Source of the DNA: Aegicerativicinus sediminis
GTDB lineage: Bacteria; Bacteroidota; Bacteroidia; Flavobacteriales; Flavobacteriaceae
Direction: 5' to 3'
Assembly: GCF_015476115.1 (NCBI RefSeq)
Contig: NZ_CP064295.1
Span: 2,660,001 to 2,724,000, forward strand
Length of the DNA: 64,000 nt
A program made the position numbers and the translations under genes. The notes under the pieces are model-generated. The model ran no database searches. It worked only from the letters and a program-made list of their open reading frames with translations, and was not told the origin of the DNA. This document shows positions 18,926 to 27,995 of the stretch, one piece after another. The first letter of the stretch is position 1, and each line of letters opens with the position of its first letter.

Positions 18926-19672
18926 TTGAGATATTTTATTAAACTTTCTTATGATGGTTTGGCTTACCATGGCTGGCAAAATCAACCTAATGCCCTAAGC
19001 GTTCAGGAAGTGTTAGAGAAGAGTATATCCACAATATTAGGTGTAGACGTTGAAATTGTGGGTGCGGGTAGAACGGATACCGGAGTTCACGCAAAAGAAA
19101 TGTTTGCCCATTTTGACTATGATTCTCCTTTAATAGAGGAGTTTGTATTTAAAATGAACTCCTTTCTACCAAAAGACATAGCAATTCAAAATGTTTTTGA
19201 GATGCAACCTGACGCTCATGCTAGATTTGATGCTGTATCGAGAACATATCATTATCACATTCATATTGAAAAAGATCCTTTTTTAGTTAATCATTCTTAC
19301 CAATATGGTAGGGATTTAGATTTGAAGAAGATGAATGATGCTTGCAAAATATTATACCAATATACAGATTTTCAATGTTTTAGTAAAAGTAATACTGATG
19401 TTAAAACCTATTGTTGTAAGGTAACTTTAGCGGAATGGTTTGTAGATGGTAACAATTATACCTTCATTATTACAGCAAATCGGTTTTTACGAAATATGGT
19501 AAGAGCTATCGTAGGTACTATGTTGATGATCGGTAGCGGTAAGTTAGAAGTTGAGGAACTTCACAATATTATAAAGTCAAAAGATAGAAGCAATGCGGGA
19601 TTCTCTGTACCTTCGCATGGTTTGTATTTAACCGAGGTGCGATATCCGGAAAATTACAACGTAAATAATTAA
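18926..19672 (+). CDS. truA: tRNA pseudouridine synthase A
   Basis: TruA makes pseudouridine at positions 38-40 of tRNAs. Of 248 residues, FIKLSYDGLAYHGWQ is the N-terminal motif and GAGRTDTGVHA (47-57) contains the catalytic D51. NRFLRNMVRAIVGT is the conserved C-terminal block. The start is TTG at 18926, which gives the usual family N-terminus; no ATG is available. A TATCTTTG box (18893-18900) lies 25 bases upstream. The TAA overlaps the ATG of the next gene (TAATG), so the exporter gene is coupled. Confidence 0.95.
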   Translation: MRYFIKLSYDGLAYHGWQNQPNALSVQEVLEKSISTILGVDVEIVGAGRTDTGVHAKEMFAHFDYDSPLIEEFVFKMNSFLPKDIAIQNVFEMQPDAHARFDAVSRTYHYHIHIEKDPFLVNHSYQYGRDLDLKKMNDACKILYQYTDFQCFSKSNTDVKTYCCKVTLAEWFVDGNNYTFIITANRFLRNMVRAIVGTMLMIGSGKLEVEELHNIIKSKDRSNAGFSVPSHGLYLTEVRYPENYNVNN

Positions 19673-21438
19673 TGAGCGCCAAATTAAATAAAGCTTTCGA
19701 TTACAATCTTTTTAAAAGGCTAATGACCTACATAAAGCCCTATAAATGGATTTTTGTTGCCAATATCATCTTTGTTATTGGTCTTTCCGTTTTTGGTGTA
19801 CTTCGTCCCAAAGTAGTTCAGATTGCCGTAGATACGAATATTACAAATCGTAACTACGACGGATTTATGTACTTAATCATTTTAATGATTGTCCTTTTAA
19901 TTCTTGAAGTGATCTGTCAGCTACTTTTTATCTATTATGCCAGTTGGCTTGGACAGAATGTGGTTAAAGATGTACGTGTAAAACTCTTTAAGCACATGCT
20001 CAATTTTAAAATGAAATATTACGACAACAGTTCAGTCGGGGTACTAATTACCAGAGCTGTGCAGGATATGGAGCGCATTGGGGATATATTCGATCAAGGC
20101 CTATTCATGATTTTTAGTGATATACTAAAAATGCTAGCAGTAGGCATAATGATGGGCTATATGAACTGGAAATTGAGTTTGATTGTCTTTGCTACTATGC
20201 CTTTTGTTCTTCTTGCCACAAAGATTTTTCAAAAGTATATGCGCATGGCATTTCAGGAGGTTAGAACTGAAGTTGCCAATTTGAATTCTTTTGTTCAAGA
20301 AAGAGTTACCGGAATGAAGATTTTGCAATTGTTTACGAGAGAAGAAACGGAATATGAGAATTTTAAAGTAATAAACGAGCGACATAAAAAAGGGTGGTTA
20401 AAAACGGTTTGGTATAATTCTATATTCTTTCCCATAGCTGAATTTTTATCTTCTATTACTTTGGGTCTAGTAGTGTGGTTTGGAGGGTTAAATGCAATTA
20501 TGGACAATACAGCGTCCCTGGGTGATTTAATGGCATTTATTATGATGGTGCCGATGCTATATCGCCCCTTAAACCAGATTGCCAATAAATTTAATACCCT
20601 ACAAATGGGTATGGTTGCGGCTGATAGGGTGTTCAAAATTTTAGATACAACCTCACAAATTGATGATTTAGGAGAGGAAAAGGCTGGTCATTTTTCCGGA
20701 AGGATTAATTTTAAAAATGTTCATTTCGGTTACCTGGAAAATGAGGAGGTGATAAGGGGTATTAATTTGGATATCCAACCAGGACAAACTGTTGCGATTG
20801 TCGGTGCAACTGGAGCAGGCAAATCAACTATAATTAACTTGCTTAATCGGTTTTATGATATCAATTCAGGTGAAATTTTAATTGATGGTATTAATATTAA
20901 AACCTTTACATTAAAATCTTTGAGATCCCAAATTGCTGTGGTTTTACAGGATGTGTTTCTCTTTGCAGATACCATCTTGGCTAACATTACTCTGAATCAT
21001 CCTGAAATTACAGAGGAACAAGTTCAAAAGGCGGCTAAGGAAATTGGGATTGATGACTTTATTCGAAGTCTTCCAAATGGTTATCATTATAATGTTAAAG
21101 AGCGAGGGGTAATGCTTTCTTCAGGCCAGAGGCAATTGATTTCTTTTTTACGAGCCTATGTTACTAACCCAAGTATTTTAGTATTGGATGAAGCAACAAG
21201 TTCTGTTGACTCTTATTCCGAACAACTTATCCAGAATGCCACAGATAATATAACTAAGGGTAGAACTTCCATTATCATAGCTCATCGATTAGCGACCGTA
21301 CAAAAGGCAGATAAAATTATTGTTATGGATAATGGAGAAATCGTAGAGGAAGGAACACATTTAGAACTTCTTAAAAAAGAGGAGGGGTATTACCGCAATC
21401 TTTATGAAGTTCAATTTTTAAAGGAAGAAACGGTTTAG
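19672..21438 (+). CDS. ABC exporter (membrane and ATPase domains fused)
   Basis: This 588-residue half-transporter has six membrane segments in the first 320 residues, then an ATPase domain. Walker A is GATGAGKST (378-386), the signature is LSSGQRQ (about 481-487), Walker B is ILVLDEATS and the H-loop is IIAHRL. This layout is of the MsbA/LmrA type and would act as a homodimer or with a partner. Substrate is unknown; lipid or drug export are both possible. Walker A, Walker B, signature and H-loop are all intact. It starts inside the truA stop and converges on the DUF3667 gene with a four-base overlap. Confidence 0.9.
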   Translation: MSAKLNKAFDYNLFKRLMTYIKPYKWIFVANIIFVIGLSVFGVLRPKVVQIAVDTNITNRNYDGFMYLIILMIVLLILEVICQLLFIYYASWLGQNVVKDVRVKLFKHMLNFKMKYYDNSSVGVLITRAVQDMERIGDIFDQGLFMIFSDILKMLAVGIMMGYMNWKLSLIVFATMPFVLLATKIFQKYMRMAFQEVRTEVANLNSFVQERVTGMKILQLFTREETEYENFKVINERHKKGWLKTVWYNSIFFPIAEFLSSITLGLVVWFGGLNAIMDNTASLGDLMAFIMMVPMLYRPLNQIANKFNTLQMGMVAADRVFKILDTTSQIDDLGEEKAGHFSGRINFKNVHFGYLENEEVIRGINLDIQPGQTVAIVGATGAGKSTIINLLNRFYDINSGEILIDGINIKTFTLKSLRSQIAVVLQDVFLFADTILANITLNHPEITEEQVQKAAKEIGIDDFIRSLPNGYHYNVKERGVMLSSGQRQLISFLRAYVTNPSILVLDEATSSVDSYSEQLIQNATDNITKGRTSIIIAHRLATVQKADKIIVMDNGEIVEEGTHLELLKKEEGYYRNLYEVQFLKEETV

Positions 21439-22220
21439 GGCTTTTGAGGGAGAAAATCCTTGAATTCAATCACTCCGGTTAGTATACCTATACCAAGAAT
21501 TAAAAATGAGAACGCAAGATAAGCCATAAAGAAAAGCGGGATAAACAATAGGGTTTTCAATACCATCGACTTCCAACTTAAACCGAAAAGTTTCTTTAAT
21601 AGGATTGCACTATAGAAAAAGAAAATCAACCATAATCCCATTGATACGAGCATTGGTTGAAATGGTAAAAAAAGAGCAGCTAAAACGGTTACAATTGAAG
21701 TGCACATTGAGAATAAAGGCATTGTGTAAAAGTAAATTGCACAATGTTCTATATAGTTGTACTTCTTATTCCAAAATACAATCCAAGATATAAAAGCAAC
21801 CCCAGGAATAATAATAAAGCTTATAAATGAATTGTATTCGTAAACAAAACTTGTGAGCTTTTGGTTTCCCAATTTTTGATTTGGATTGTCAAAGTATTGT
21901 GACATATCTAGCACATCGGGAAAATATTTCTGCATCAAGAATAGATAAACCCCTGATATGGTCAATGATATAGCAAAGAAACTTAACGGGTTTATGTACC
22001 GTTTTCTTACTCCATCGACATACTCCGAAATTACCTTAGAAGGATTTTTAAAAAGATGTTTAATGGTAAAAATAAATCGGTTGTCCCAATTTAAAAATTG
22101 TTGACTGAATTCATCTGTAAGATGCCTAAATGAAAGGCGTTCGGTAACAACTTTCGCACCGCAATTAAGACAATACTTGCCATTTTCAGGAATAGAATAT
22201 CTGCAATTTTTGCAATCCAT
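21435..22220 (-). CDS. DUF3667 membrane protein with N-terminal zinc ribbon
   Basis: This 261-residue protein begins with a zinc ribbon, CKNC then CLNCG (two CxxC pairs within the first 22 residues). Next comes FSQQFLNWDNRFIFTIKHLFKNPSKVISEYVDG, the DUF3667 signature, and about five membrane segments. The YINPLSFFAIS block is also typical. Function is unknown. The start shares one base with the stop of cdaA (22220), so it is coupled to the c-di-AMP synthase gene. A role linked to c-di-AMP is only a guess from position. Confidence 0.85.
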   Translation of the reverse strand: MDCKNCRYSIPENGKYCLNCGAKVVTERLSFRHLTDEFSQQFLNWDNRFIFTIKHLFKNPSKVISEYVDGVRKRYINPLSFFAISLTISGVYLFLMQKYFPDVLDMSQYFDNPNQKLGNQKLTSFVYEYNSFISFIIIPGVAFISWIVFWNKKYNYIEHCAIYFYTMPLFSMCTSIVTVLAALFLPFQPMLVSMGLWLIFFFYSAILLKKLFGLSWKSMVLKTLLFIPLFFMAYLAFSFLILGIGILTGVIEFKDFLPQKP

Positions 22221-23002
22221 TAAGATAAGTCTTCCTTAATCATATCCTTTAATTGAACTATTGAATCGAACATATTAAACTCACCATTTTTTATGTATGA
22301 AATTTGTCCAGTTTCTTCACTTACCACCAATGCCAAAGCATCGGTTTTTTCTGTAATACCAATAGCTGCACGATGCCGAAGGCCAAAACGCTGGGGGATA
22401 TTGCGTTCATTGCTCACTGGTAGAATTACTCTAGTGGCTTTAATGATATTGTTTGAAATTATAATAGCTCCATCGTGCAATGGGCTGTTCTTGAAGAAAA
22501 TACTTTCAATGATGGGTTGGGTGACAGCAATGTTCATTTCATCTCCAGAACTAGTAAGGAAATCGAGATTGTTATTACGTTCCAATACTATCAACGCCCC
22601 AGTATAAGTTGTGCTCATTTTGCTACAAGCCCCTAGAATTGCATCAAGGTCCATACCGGTAGGAACTTCGCTTTTTAAGAAGCGCATTTTGCCAAACCAC
22701 TTGCCTTTACTGCGAATATTCGTAGAACCTACCATTAAAAGGAATTTTCTAATCTCTGGTTGAAACACCACAATTAGCGCAATAATACCAACCTTCATAA
22801 ACCCATCAAAAATGCTATGGAGCATATCCATGTTTAAATAGGCAGTTAATCGCCAAACAAAATATATGATTATAATTCCAAGGAAAATATTTATGGCGAC
22901 AGTGCCGCGAACCAAGCGATATAAGTAATATAAAAGTATGGCTACAAGGAAGACATCAATGAAGTCTACAATGTCGAATTGAAGCAGGTCAAAATTTTCC
23001 AA
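22220..23002 (-). CDS. cdaA: Diadenylate cyclase CdaA
   Basis: CdaA makes cyclic di-AMP from two ATP at the inner membrane. Of 260 residues, three membrane segments occupy the first 85. The DisA_N/DAC domain follows, with the catalytic DGA (177-179) in SPLHDGAIIIS and RHR (209-211) in GLRHRAAIG. Both signature motifs are intact, so it should be active. It is coupled to the DUF3667 gene downstream and follows folP after 37 bases. No c-di-AMP phosphodiesterase is in the window. Confidence 0.95.
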   Translation of the reverse strand: MENFDLLQFDIVDFIDVFLVAILLYYLYRLVRGTVAINIFLGIIIIYFVWRLTAYLNMDMLHSIFDGFMKVGIIALIVVFQPEIRKFLLMVGSTNIRSKGKWFGKMRFLKSEVPTGMDLDAILGACSKMSTTYTGALIVLERNNNLDFLTSSGDEMNIAVTQPIIESIFFKNSPLHDGAIIISNNIIKATRVILPVSNERNIPQRFGLRHRAAIGITEKTDALALVVSEETGQISYIKNGEFNMFDSIVQLKDMIKEDLS

Positions 23003-23039
23003 AAGCTAGTTTTTGTAAATGTAGCAAATATATAGATGT

Positions 23040-23951
23040 TTAAGTTTTTGAATATAACTCATTCAACTTAATGCACTCCACAGCTTCTTTAACGTCATGT
23101 ACTCTTAAAAATGAGACACCCTTTCCTAAGGCTAGCATATTAAGTGCCGTTGTTCCATTGAGGGCTTCATTTGGTGAGGTTTCGAGTGTCTTATATATCA
23201 TAGATTTTCTAGATAAACCTACTAATATTGGCAAGTCTAGAATGTGAAGCAAATCTAGTTTCCTTAATAATTCAAAATTTTGTTCGATGTTTTTTGCAAA
23301 CCCGAAACCAGGATCTATAATAATGTCCATTATTTGAAGGGAACGTGCTTCTGCAATTCTTTCTGAAAAGTAATAAATGATTTCTTTCAGCAAATCGTCA
23401 TATACATTTTGGCTCTTCATGGTTTGAGGTGTGCCCCTCATATGCATCATTATATAAGGAACTTTAAGTTCAGATATAGTTTCTAGCATTTTACCATCTA
23501 ATTTTCCTGCAGAAATATCATTAACCATATTGGCGCCTGCCAATATGGCTTCCTTAGCAACTTTTGAGCGAAATGTATCGATTGAGATTAAAATTCCAGG
23601 GAATCTTTCCGAAATTTTTATGATAATGGGAATAACCCTCTTCAATTCATCGGTAATTGAAATATCGGTTGCATCAGGTCTGGAGCTATATCCTCCCACG
23701 TCAATTATTTTTGCACCTTCCATTACCATCCGCTCAGTTTGGTTTAGAAATTCTAAATCAGATTTTTTAGTTCCGCCATCGTAAAAGGAATCTGGAGTAA
23801 CATTTAAAATACCCATTACCCAAGGTTTGTCTACTTCAAATAATTCTCCTTTGCTATTAAATGAAAAGCTTTTAACGCTTGATGCTTCCAATGTTTTTAA
23901 TTTCGCTTTATTTGTCCGAAATTTACGCAATTTTAAAAGTAATAGATGCAC
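23040..23951 (-). CDS. folP: Dihydropteroate synthase
   Basis: FolP joins p-aminobenzoate to dihydropterin pyrophosphate. The signature blocks are VMGILNVTPDSFYDGG, then DVGGYSSRP, then IDPGFGFAKN and a C-terminal LRVHDVKE. The longest frame starts at a GTG at 23951 that overlaps the start of the divergent DUF1599 gene by six bases. A TTG at 23930 or one at about 23891 would give a leader closer to the family. The real start is therefore open, and the first 20-30 residues should not be trusted. folE is 14 kb away. Confidence 0.92.
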   Translation of the reverse strand: MHLLLLKLRKFRTNKAKLKTLEASSVKSFSFNSKGELFEVDKPWVMGILNVTPDSFYDGGTKKSDLEFLNQTERMVMEGAKIIDVGGYSSRPDATDISITDELKRVIPIIIKISERFPGILISIDTFRSKVAKEAILAGANMVNDISAGKLDGKMLETISELKVPYIMMHMRGTPQTMKSQNVYDDLLKEIIYYFSERIAEARSLQIMDIIIDPGFGFAKNIEQNFELLRKLDLLHILDLPILVGLSRKSMIYKTLETSPNEALNGTTALNMLALGKGVSFLRVHDVKEAVECIKLNELYSKT

Positions 23952-24497
23952 CGCACTTCAAAACAGTATGATGCTGTTATCACTATTTGCCGAGATCTTT
24001 TTCAAAAGAAAATGAAGGATTATGGTAGTGCCTGGCGAATTTTAAGACTTCCATCACTTACAGATCAAATTTTCATCAAGGCTCAACGAATACGAAGTTT
24101 ACAACAAAATACTGAACGTAAAGTTGATGAGGATGAGGCAAGCGAATTTATTGGCATCATCAATTACTGTACAATGGCATTGATTCAAATTGAAAAAGGT
24201 GTCGTTGACCAGCCAGACTTATCATTAGAAGAATCTCTAAGTCTTTATGACCAAAAAATAAACGAAACCAAGGAATTAATGCTTAATAAGAATCACGATT
24301 ACGGTGAAGCCTGGCGAGATATGAGAGTTAGTTCATTGACCGATTTGATTCTTCAAAAACTATTAAGGGTAAAACAGATTGAAGATAATCAGGGTGTCAC
24401 CTTGGTAAGTGAGGGTATAGCTGCCAATTACCAAGACATGATCAACTATTCTGTTTTTGCCTTAATCCATTTAAACCTTTCCAACGAAACTAATTAA
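23946..24497 (+). CDS. DUF1599 (nucleotide-modification-associated) protein
   Basis: This 183-residue protein is an internal duplication. The block KKMKDYGSAWRILRLPSLTDQIFIKAQRIRSL (about 19-50) recurs as NKNHDYGEAWRDMRVSSLTDLILQKLLRVKQI (about 114-145). DUF1599 (Nmad1) is a predicted all-helical family that has been linked to modified nucleotides. The ATG lies inside the 5' end of the divergent folP frame. It begins a compact plus-strand run through clpS with gaps of at most 15 bases. Confidence 0.88.
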   Translation: MHRTSKQYDAVITICRDLFQKKMKDYGSAWRILRLPSLTDQIFIKAQRIRSLQQNTERKVDEDEASEFIGIINYCTMALIQIEKGVVDQPDLSLEESLSLYDQKINETKELMLNKNHDYGEAWRDMRVSSLTDLILQKLLRVKQIEDNQGVTLVSEGIAANYQDMINYSVFALIHLNLSNETN

Positions 24498-24509
24498 CCA
24501 AAAAGTAGC

Positions 24510-25604
24510 ATGAATATTTTAGTACAGCTAAGTAGAATTATTGTCGGAGTCTTATTTATTATTTCCGGTCTAATTAAACTTAATGATCCTCTGGGTTTTT
24601 CCTATAAGCTGGTGGAATATTTTGAACCGGGAGTGCTTAATCTACCTGTTTTTATTCCATATGCACTAATGATTGCTGTATTGGTAGTGATTTTGGAAGT
24701 GCTGCTTGGAGTATTTCTTTTGATAGGGTATTTAAGGAAATTTACTGTTTGGAGTTTGCTCGGAATGATTTTGTTCTTCTCTTTCCTAACATTTTATTCT
24801 GCTTATTACAATAAGGTAACAGATTGTGGATGTTTTGGGGATGCGATTAAATTAACCCCTTGGGAATCTTTTTACAAGGATATAATCTTATTGGTATTCA
24901 TTATTGTTTTAGTAATTGGTGTAAAATATATTAAACCGATTTTAGGCAAATTAGGGTTGTCAATTGCGGCTTTAATTAGTTTTATTGCCTGTTTGAGTTT
25001 AGGTTATTACGTATTAATGCATTTGCCGGCAGTTGATTTTAGGCCTTATAAAATAGGTGCCAATATACAAGAGGGTATGTCAACGCCAGAGGATGCTCCC
25101 AGGGCTGTCATCGATTATCATTGGAAATATAATGTTAATGGAGAGGAAAAAATATTTACTACTCGAGGACAAGCACCAAATGTGGAAGGCGAATTAATAG
25201 GGGTTGAAACTGAAGAAATCAGTCCTGGTTATGAACCTCCAATACATGATTTTATGATAGAAAAGGATGGTGAGGATCTTGCTTCAGAATTTTTGGAAGA
25301 ACCAAAGCTTGTTATGGTGATTATGTATAGCTTAGATAAAAGCGAGGCTGAAGGAATGAAAAAGCTTACTTCTTTAGAGGAGAAAGCTACTTCAAATGGG
25401 TATAAGATAATTGGTTTAACTGCTTCAAGTGAGGAGCAGCAAATGGTTGTTAAAGCCAATTATAATCTCGATTTCGAGTTTTATCTATGTGATGAAATAG
25501 CATTGAAAACGATTGTAAGGTCAAATCCTGGAATTTTAGTTTTAAATAGAGGGACTATTGAACAAAAAGTTCATTGGAACGATATTGAAGATTTGAATCT
25601 CTAG
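24510..25604 (+). CDS. DoxX-family membrane protein with thioredoxin-like C-terminus (BT_3928 type)
   Basis: This 364-residue protein has four membrane segments in the first 140 residues forming a DoxX/MauE-like domain. It includes SGLIKLNDPLGFSYK and the CGCFGDAIKLTPWESFYKD motif with a Cys-x-Cys pair. A further membrane segment is at about 148-172. The periplasmic C-terminal part (about 260-364) resembles a thioredoxin-like fold without a CxxC. DoxX/MauE proteins take part in membrane redox reactions. The stop overlaps the GTG of the thioredoxin-like lipoprotein gene (TAGTG), and the two probably act together. Confidence 0.85.
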   Translation: MNILVQLSRIIVGVLFIISGLIKLNDPLGFSYKLVEYFEPGVLNLPVFIPYALMIAVLVVILEVLLGVFLLIGYLRKFTVWSLLGMILFFSFLTFYSAYYNKVTDCGCFGDAIKLTPWESFYKDIILLVFIIVLVIGVKYIKPILGKLGLSIAALISFIACLSLGYYVLMHLPAVDFRPYKIGANIQEGMSTPEDAPRAVIDYHWKYNVNGEEKIFTTRGQAPNVEGELIGVETEEISPGYEPPIHDFMIEKDGEDLASEFLEEPKLVMVIMYSLDKSEAEGMKKLTSLEEKATSNGYKIIGLTASSEEQQMVVKANYNLDFEFYLCDEIALKTIVRSNPGILVLNRGTIEQKVHWNDIEDLNL

Positions 25605-26125
25605 TGCATACTATTCGATTTGATAAAATTAATTTTTGGATAGGGAAGAGGCTTGTTTATTTTGGTATAATATTTTTTGTTGCCGGATGTTCGGAAAATC
25701 CTAAATCCTTTTCAATTGAGGCTTATAATGACGTTCTTTTAGATATTAAAGGAAATGAAATAACCTGGGAGAAAGCACTAAATGAAATGAAGGGTAATAA
25801 GACCTTTATTGATTTTTGGGCTACTTGGTGCAAAGACTGTATTGAGAATTTTGAGGCTTTAGAGGACTTGCAGCAAGAGTTTCCAAATGTAAATTTCGTT
25901 TTCGTGTCCTTAGATAATAACATAGATTCCTGGAAGTGGGGAATTGAAAAATATAATTTGGTCGGCAGTCATTATTTTCTCCCTGAAGGGAAAAATGGAG
26001 CCTTGGGTGATTTTTTAAATCTATGGTGGATTCCAAGATATGTAGTAATTGACGAGAACAACAACATTTTAATTTTTAAAGCCACATCGGCAGAAGACAT
26101 CAAAATAAAAAACGTATTACAATGA
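25604..26125 (+). CDS. TlpA-like thioredoxin lipoprotein
   Basis: This is a 173-residue thioredoxin-fold protein. The lipobox FVAGC gives a lipid-anchored C29, and the active site WATWCKDC holds C76 and C79. The start is a GTG that overlaps the stop of the DoxX gene, and its end overlaps the ATG of tpiA by four bases. A periplasmic or outer-membrane-anchored thiol oxidoreductase is likely; together with the DoxX protein it would form a membrane redox pair. Substrates are unknown. Confidence 0.87.
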   Translation: MHTIRFDKINFWIGKRLVYFGIIFFVAGCSENPKSFSIEAYNDVLLDIKGNEITWEKALNEMKGNKTFIDFWATWCKDCIENFEALEDLQQEFPNVNFVFVSLDNNIDSWKWGIEKYNLVGSHYFLPEGKNGALGDFLNLWWIPRYVVIDENNNILIFKATSAEDIKIKNVLQ

Positions 26126-26871
26126 GAGCAAAAATAGTTGCAGGTAACTGGAAAATGAATAACGATTTGGCAATGACCCAATCTTTGATAACGGAACTTA
26201 AAAAGCAATCACAAACTTCAAACGCTGAGGTTATGATTGCCCCGTCCTTTACAAATCTTTGGCCGGCCTTTGAGGCTCTGAAAAATCATAAAATAGAAGT
26301 GGTTGCACAAAATATGCATCAAAAGGCTTCTGGGGCCTATACAGGTGAGGTTAGTGCAGAAATGTTGAAGAGCATTGGTGTTAATACAGTTATTTTAGGG
26401 CATAGTGAGAGGCGTGAATATTTTGATGAAACTAATGCTTTATTGGCTGAGAAAGTAGATGCCGCATTAAAAAATGGTATGCGCGTTATTTTCTGCTTTG
26501 GAGAGGTGTTAGATGATCGAAAATCTGGTTGGGCAGAGAGCGTTGTTAAGACTCAATTGAAAGAATCCCTTTTTCATTTAGATAAATCGGCTTTTGAAAA
26601 TATTATTTTGGCCTATGAGCCGGTATGGGCAATAGGTACAGGTGAAACTGCTACCCCAGAGCAAGCACAGGAGATCCATAAACATGTTAGAAATGTATTA
26701 ACCGAAAAATATGATGATGAGTTGGCAGAATCGGTTTCAATTTTATATGGCGGAAGTGTGAAACCTGGTAATGCAAAAGAAATATTCTCAAAACCGGATG
26801 TCGATGGCGGTTTAATAGGTGGAGCTTCTCTTAATGCATCCGATTTTTACGCAATTGTTAATGCCATTTAA
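26122..26871 (+). CDS. tpiA: Triosephosphate isomerase
   Basis: TpiA interconverts dihydroxyacetone phosphate and glyceraldehyde 3-phosphate. Of 249 residues, AGNWKMN carries the catalytic Lys, LGHSERR the catalytic His (about 94) and AYEPVWAIGTG the catalytic Glu with the mobile loop. YGGSV at the C-terminal side binds phosphate. It is tightly packed between the thioredoxin-like gene and prmA. Confidence 0.97.
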   Translation: MRAKIVAGNWKMNNDLAMTQSLITELKKQSQTSNAEVMIAPSFTNLWPAFEALKNHKIEVVAQNMHQKASGAYTGEVSAEMLKSIGVNTVILGHSERREYFDETNALLAEKVDAALKNGMRVIFCFGEVLDDRKSGWAESVVKTQLKESLFHLDKSAFENIILAYEPVWAIGTGETATPEQAQEIHKHVRNVLTEKYDDELAESVSILYGGSVKPGNAKEIFSKPDVDGGLIGGASLNASDFYAIVNAI

Positions 26872-27704
26872 TGGACCAAAATTCTTATTTAGAATTTGAC
26901 TTTTCTCTATCGCCTAAGGAACCTTGGTCAGATGTTCTAGCTGCGGAATTGGGCGAATTAGGATTTGAAAGTTTTAGTGAAACTGATACAGGTATTAAGG
27001 CTTATATCTCCAAAGATCTTTCTAAAGACCTAGTTTTTGATGACTTAATGACCTTTACTTCACCATGTGAGGTTAATTACTCTGTTCAAGAAATTCAAAA
27101 GGAAAATTGGAACATGGAATGGGAAAAAAATTTCCATCCCATTTTGGTTGATGATAGGTGTTCCATCAGGGCACCGTTCCATGAAAAACCTGATGCACCT
27201 ATTGATATTATCATTGAGCCCAAAATGAGTTTTGGAACTGGTCATCATGAAACAACCTACCTCATGGTGGAACATCTGCTTGAAATGGATTTGTCTAATC
27301 TTAGGGTATTGGATATGGGTTGTGGTACAGGGGTTTTAGCAATATTGGCCAGTATAAAAGGGGCTTTAATGGTAGATGCAATCGATATTGACAATTGGTG
27401 TTATTTAAACTCAATTGAAAATGTTGAACGTAATAACTGTGCTAACATAAACGTATTTGAGGGCGATGCCCAATTGTTGGAAGGAAAAACATATGATTTA
27501 ATAATTGCTAACATTAATAGAAATATACTATTAAATGACATACAATTTTATTCAAAAAGTCTCTCATTTAAAGGCACTTTACTCTTGAGTGGTTTCTACA
27601 AAGAAGATATTGAGGCAATAGTTGAGGAATGTGCTAAATATGGGTTAAAATATGAAAATCAACGTGTTAAAAATAATTGGGTTGCCTTAAAATTTTTAAA
27701 TTAG
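26871..27704 (+). CDS. prmA: Ribosomal protein L11 methyltransferase
   Basis: PrmA trimethylates ribosomal protein L11. The 277-residue protein has the N-terminal L11-binding part (LSPKEPWSDVLAAELGELGFESF), the linker MSFGTGHHETT and the SAM-binding loop VLDMGCGTGVLAI. IIANINRNILL is the catalytic-region motif. Its start overlaps the tpiA stop by one base. Confidence 0.95.
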   Translation: MDQNSYLEFDFSLSPKEPWSDVLAAELGELGFESFSETDTGIKAYISKDLSKDLVFDDLMTFTSPCEVNYSVQEIQKENWNMEWEKNFHPILVDDRCSIRAPFHEKPDAPIDIIIEPKMSFGTGHHETTYLMVEHLLEMDLSNLRVLDMGCGTGVLAILASIKGALMVDAIDIDNWCYLNSIENVERNNCANINVFEGDAQLLEGKTYDLIIANINRNILLNDIQFYSKSLSFKGTLLLSGFYKEDIEAIVEECAKYGLKYENQRVKNNWVALKFLN

Positions 27705-27719
27705 CGGTAAACTAATGAT

Positions 27720-27995
27720 ATGAGTTTTAAAGAAAAACATCTTGAGGAGACACTGCTTGCCGAAGAAGTTTCTAAGCAAAATGAAATTGTTTTATTTAAT
27801 GATCATGTAAATACGTTCGATCACGTAATTGAAACCTTAATTTATGCCTGTGACCATACACCAGAACAGGCGGAACAATGCTCCATTATTGTTCATTATA
27901 AAGGGAAATGCACAGTTAAAACAGGAGAGTATAGTGATTTGGAACCACGCTGTTCAATGCTGCTTGATGCTGGGCTTACAGCAGAAATTGTCTAA
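27720..27995 (+). CDS. clpS: ATP-dependent Clp protease adaptor ClpS
   Basis: ClpS delivers N-degron substrates to ClpAP. The 91-residue protein has the hydrophobic-pocket residues in LFNDHVNTFDHVIETL and the ClpA-contact region CSIIVHYKGKCTVKTG. It is the last gene of the run and meets the convergent gene in a shared CTAA, where TAG (minus) and TAA (plus) overlap. Confidence 0.95.
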   Translation: MSFKEKHLEETLLAEEVSKQNEIVLFNDHVNTFDHVIETLIYACDHTPEQAEQCSIIVHYKGKCTVKTGEYSDLEPRCSMLLDAGLTAEIV

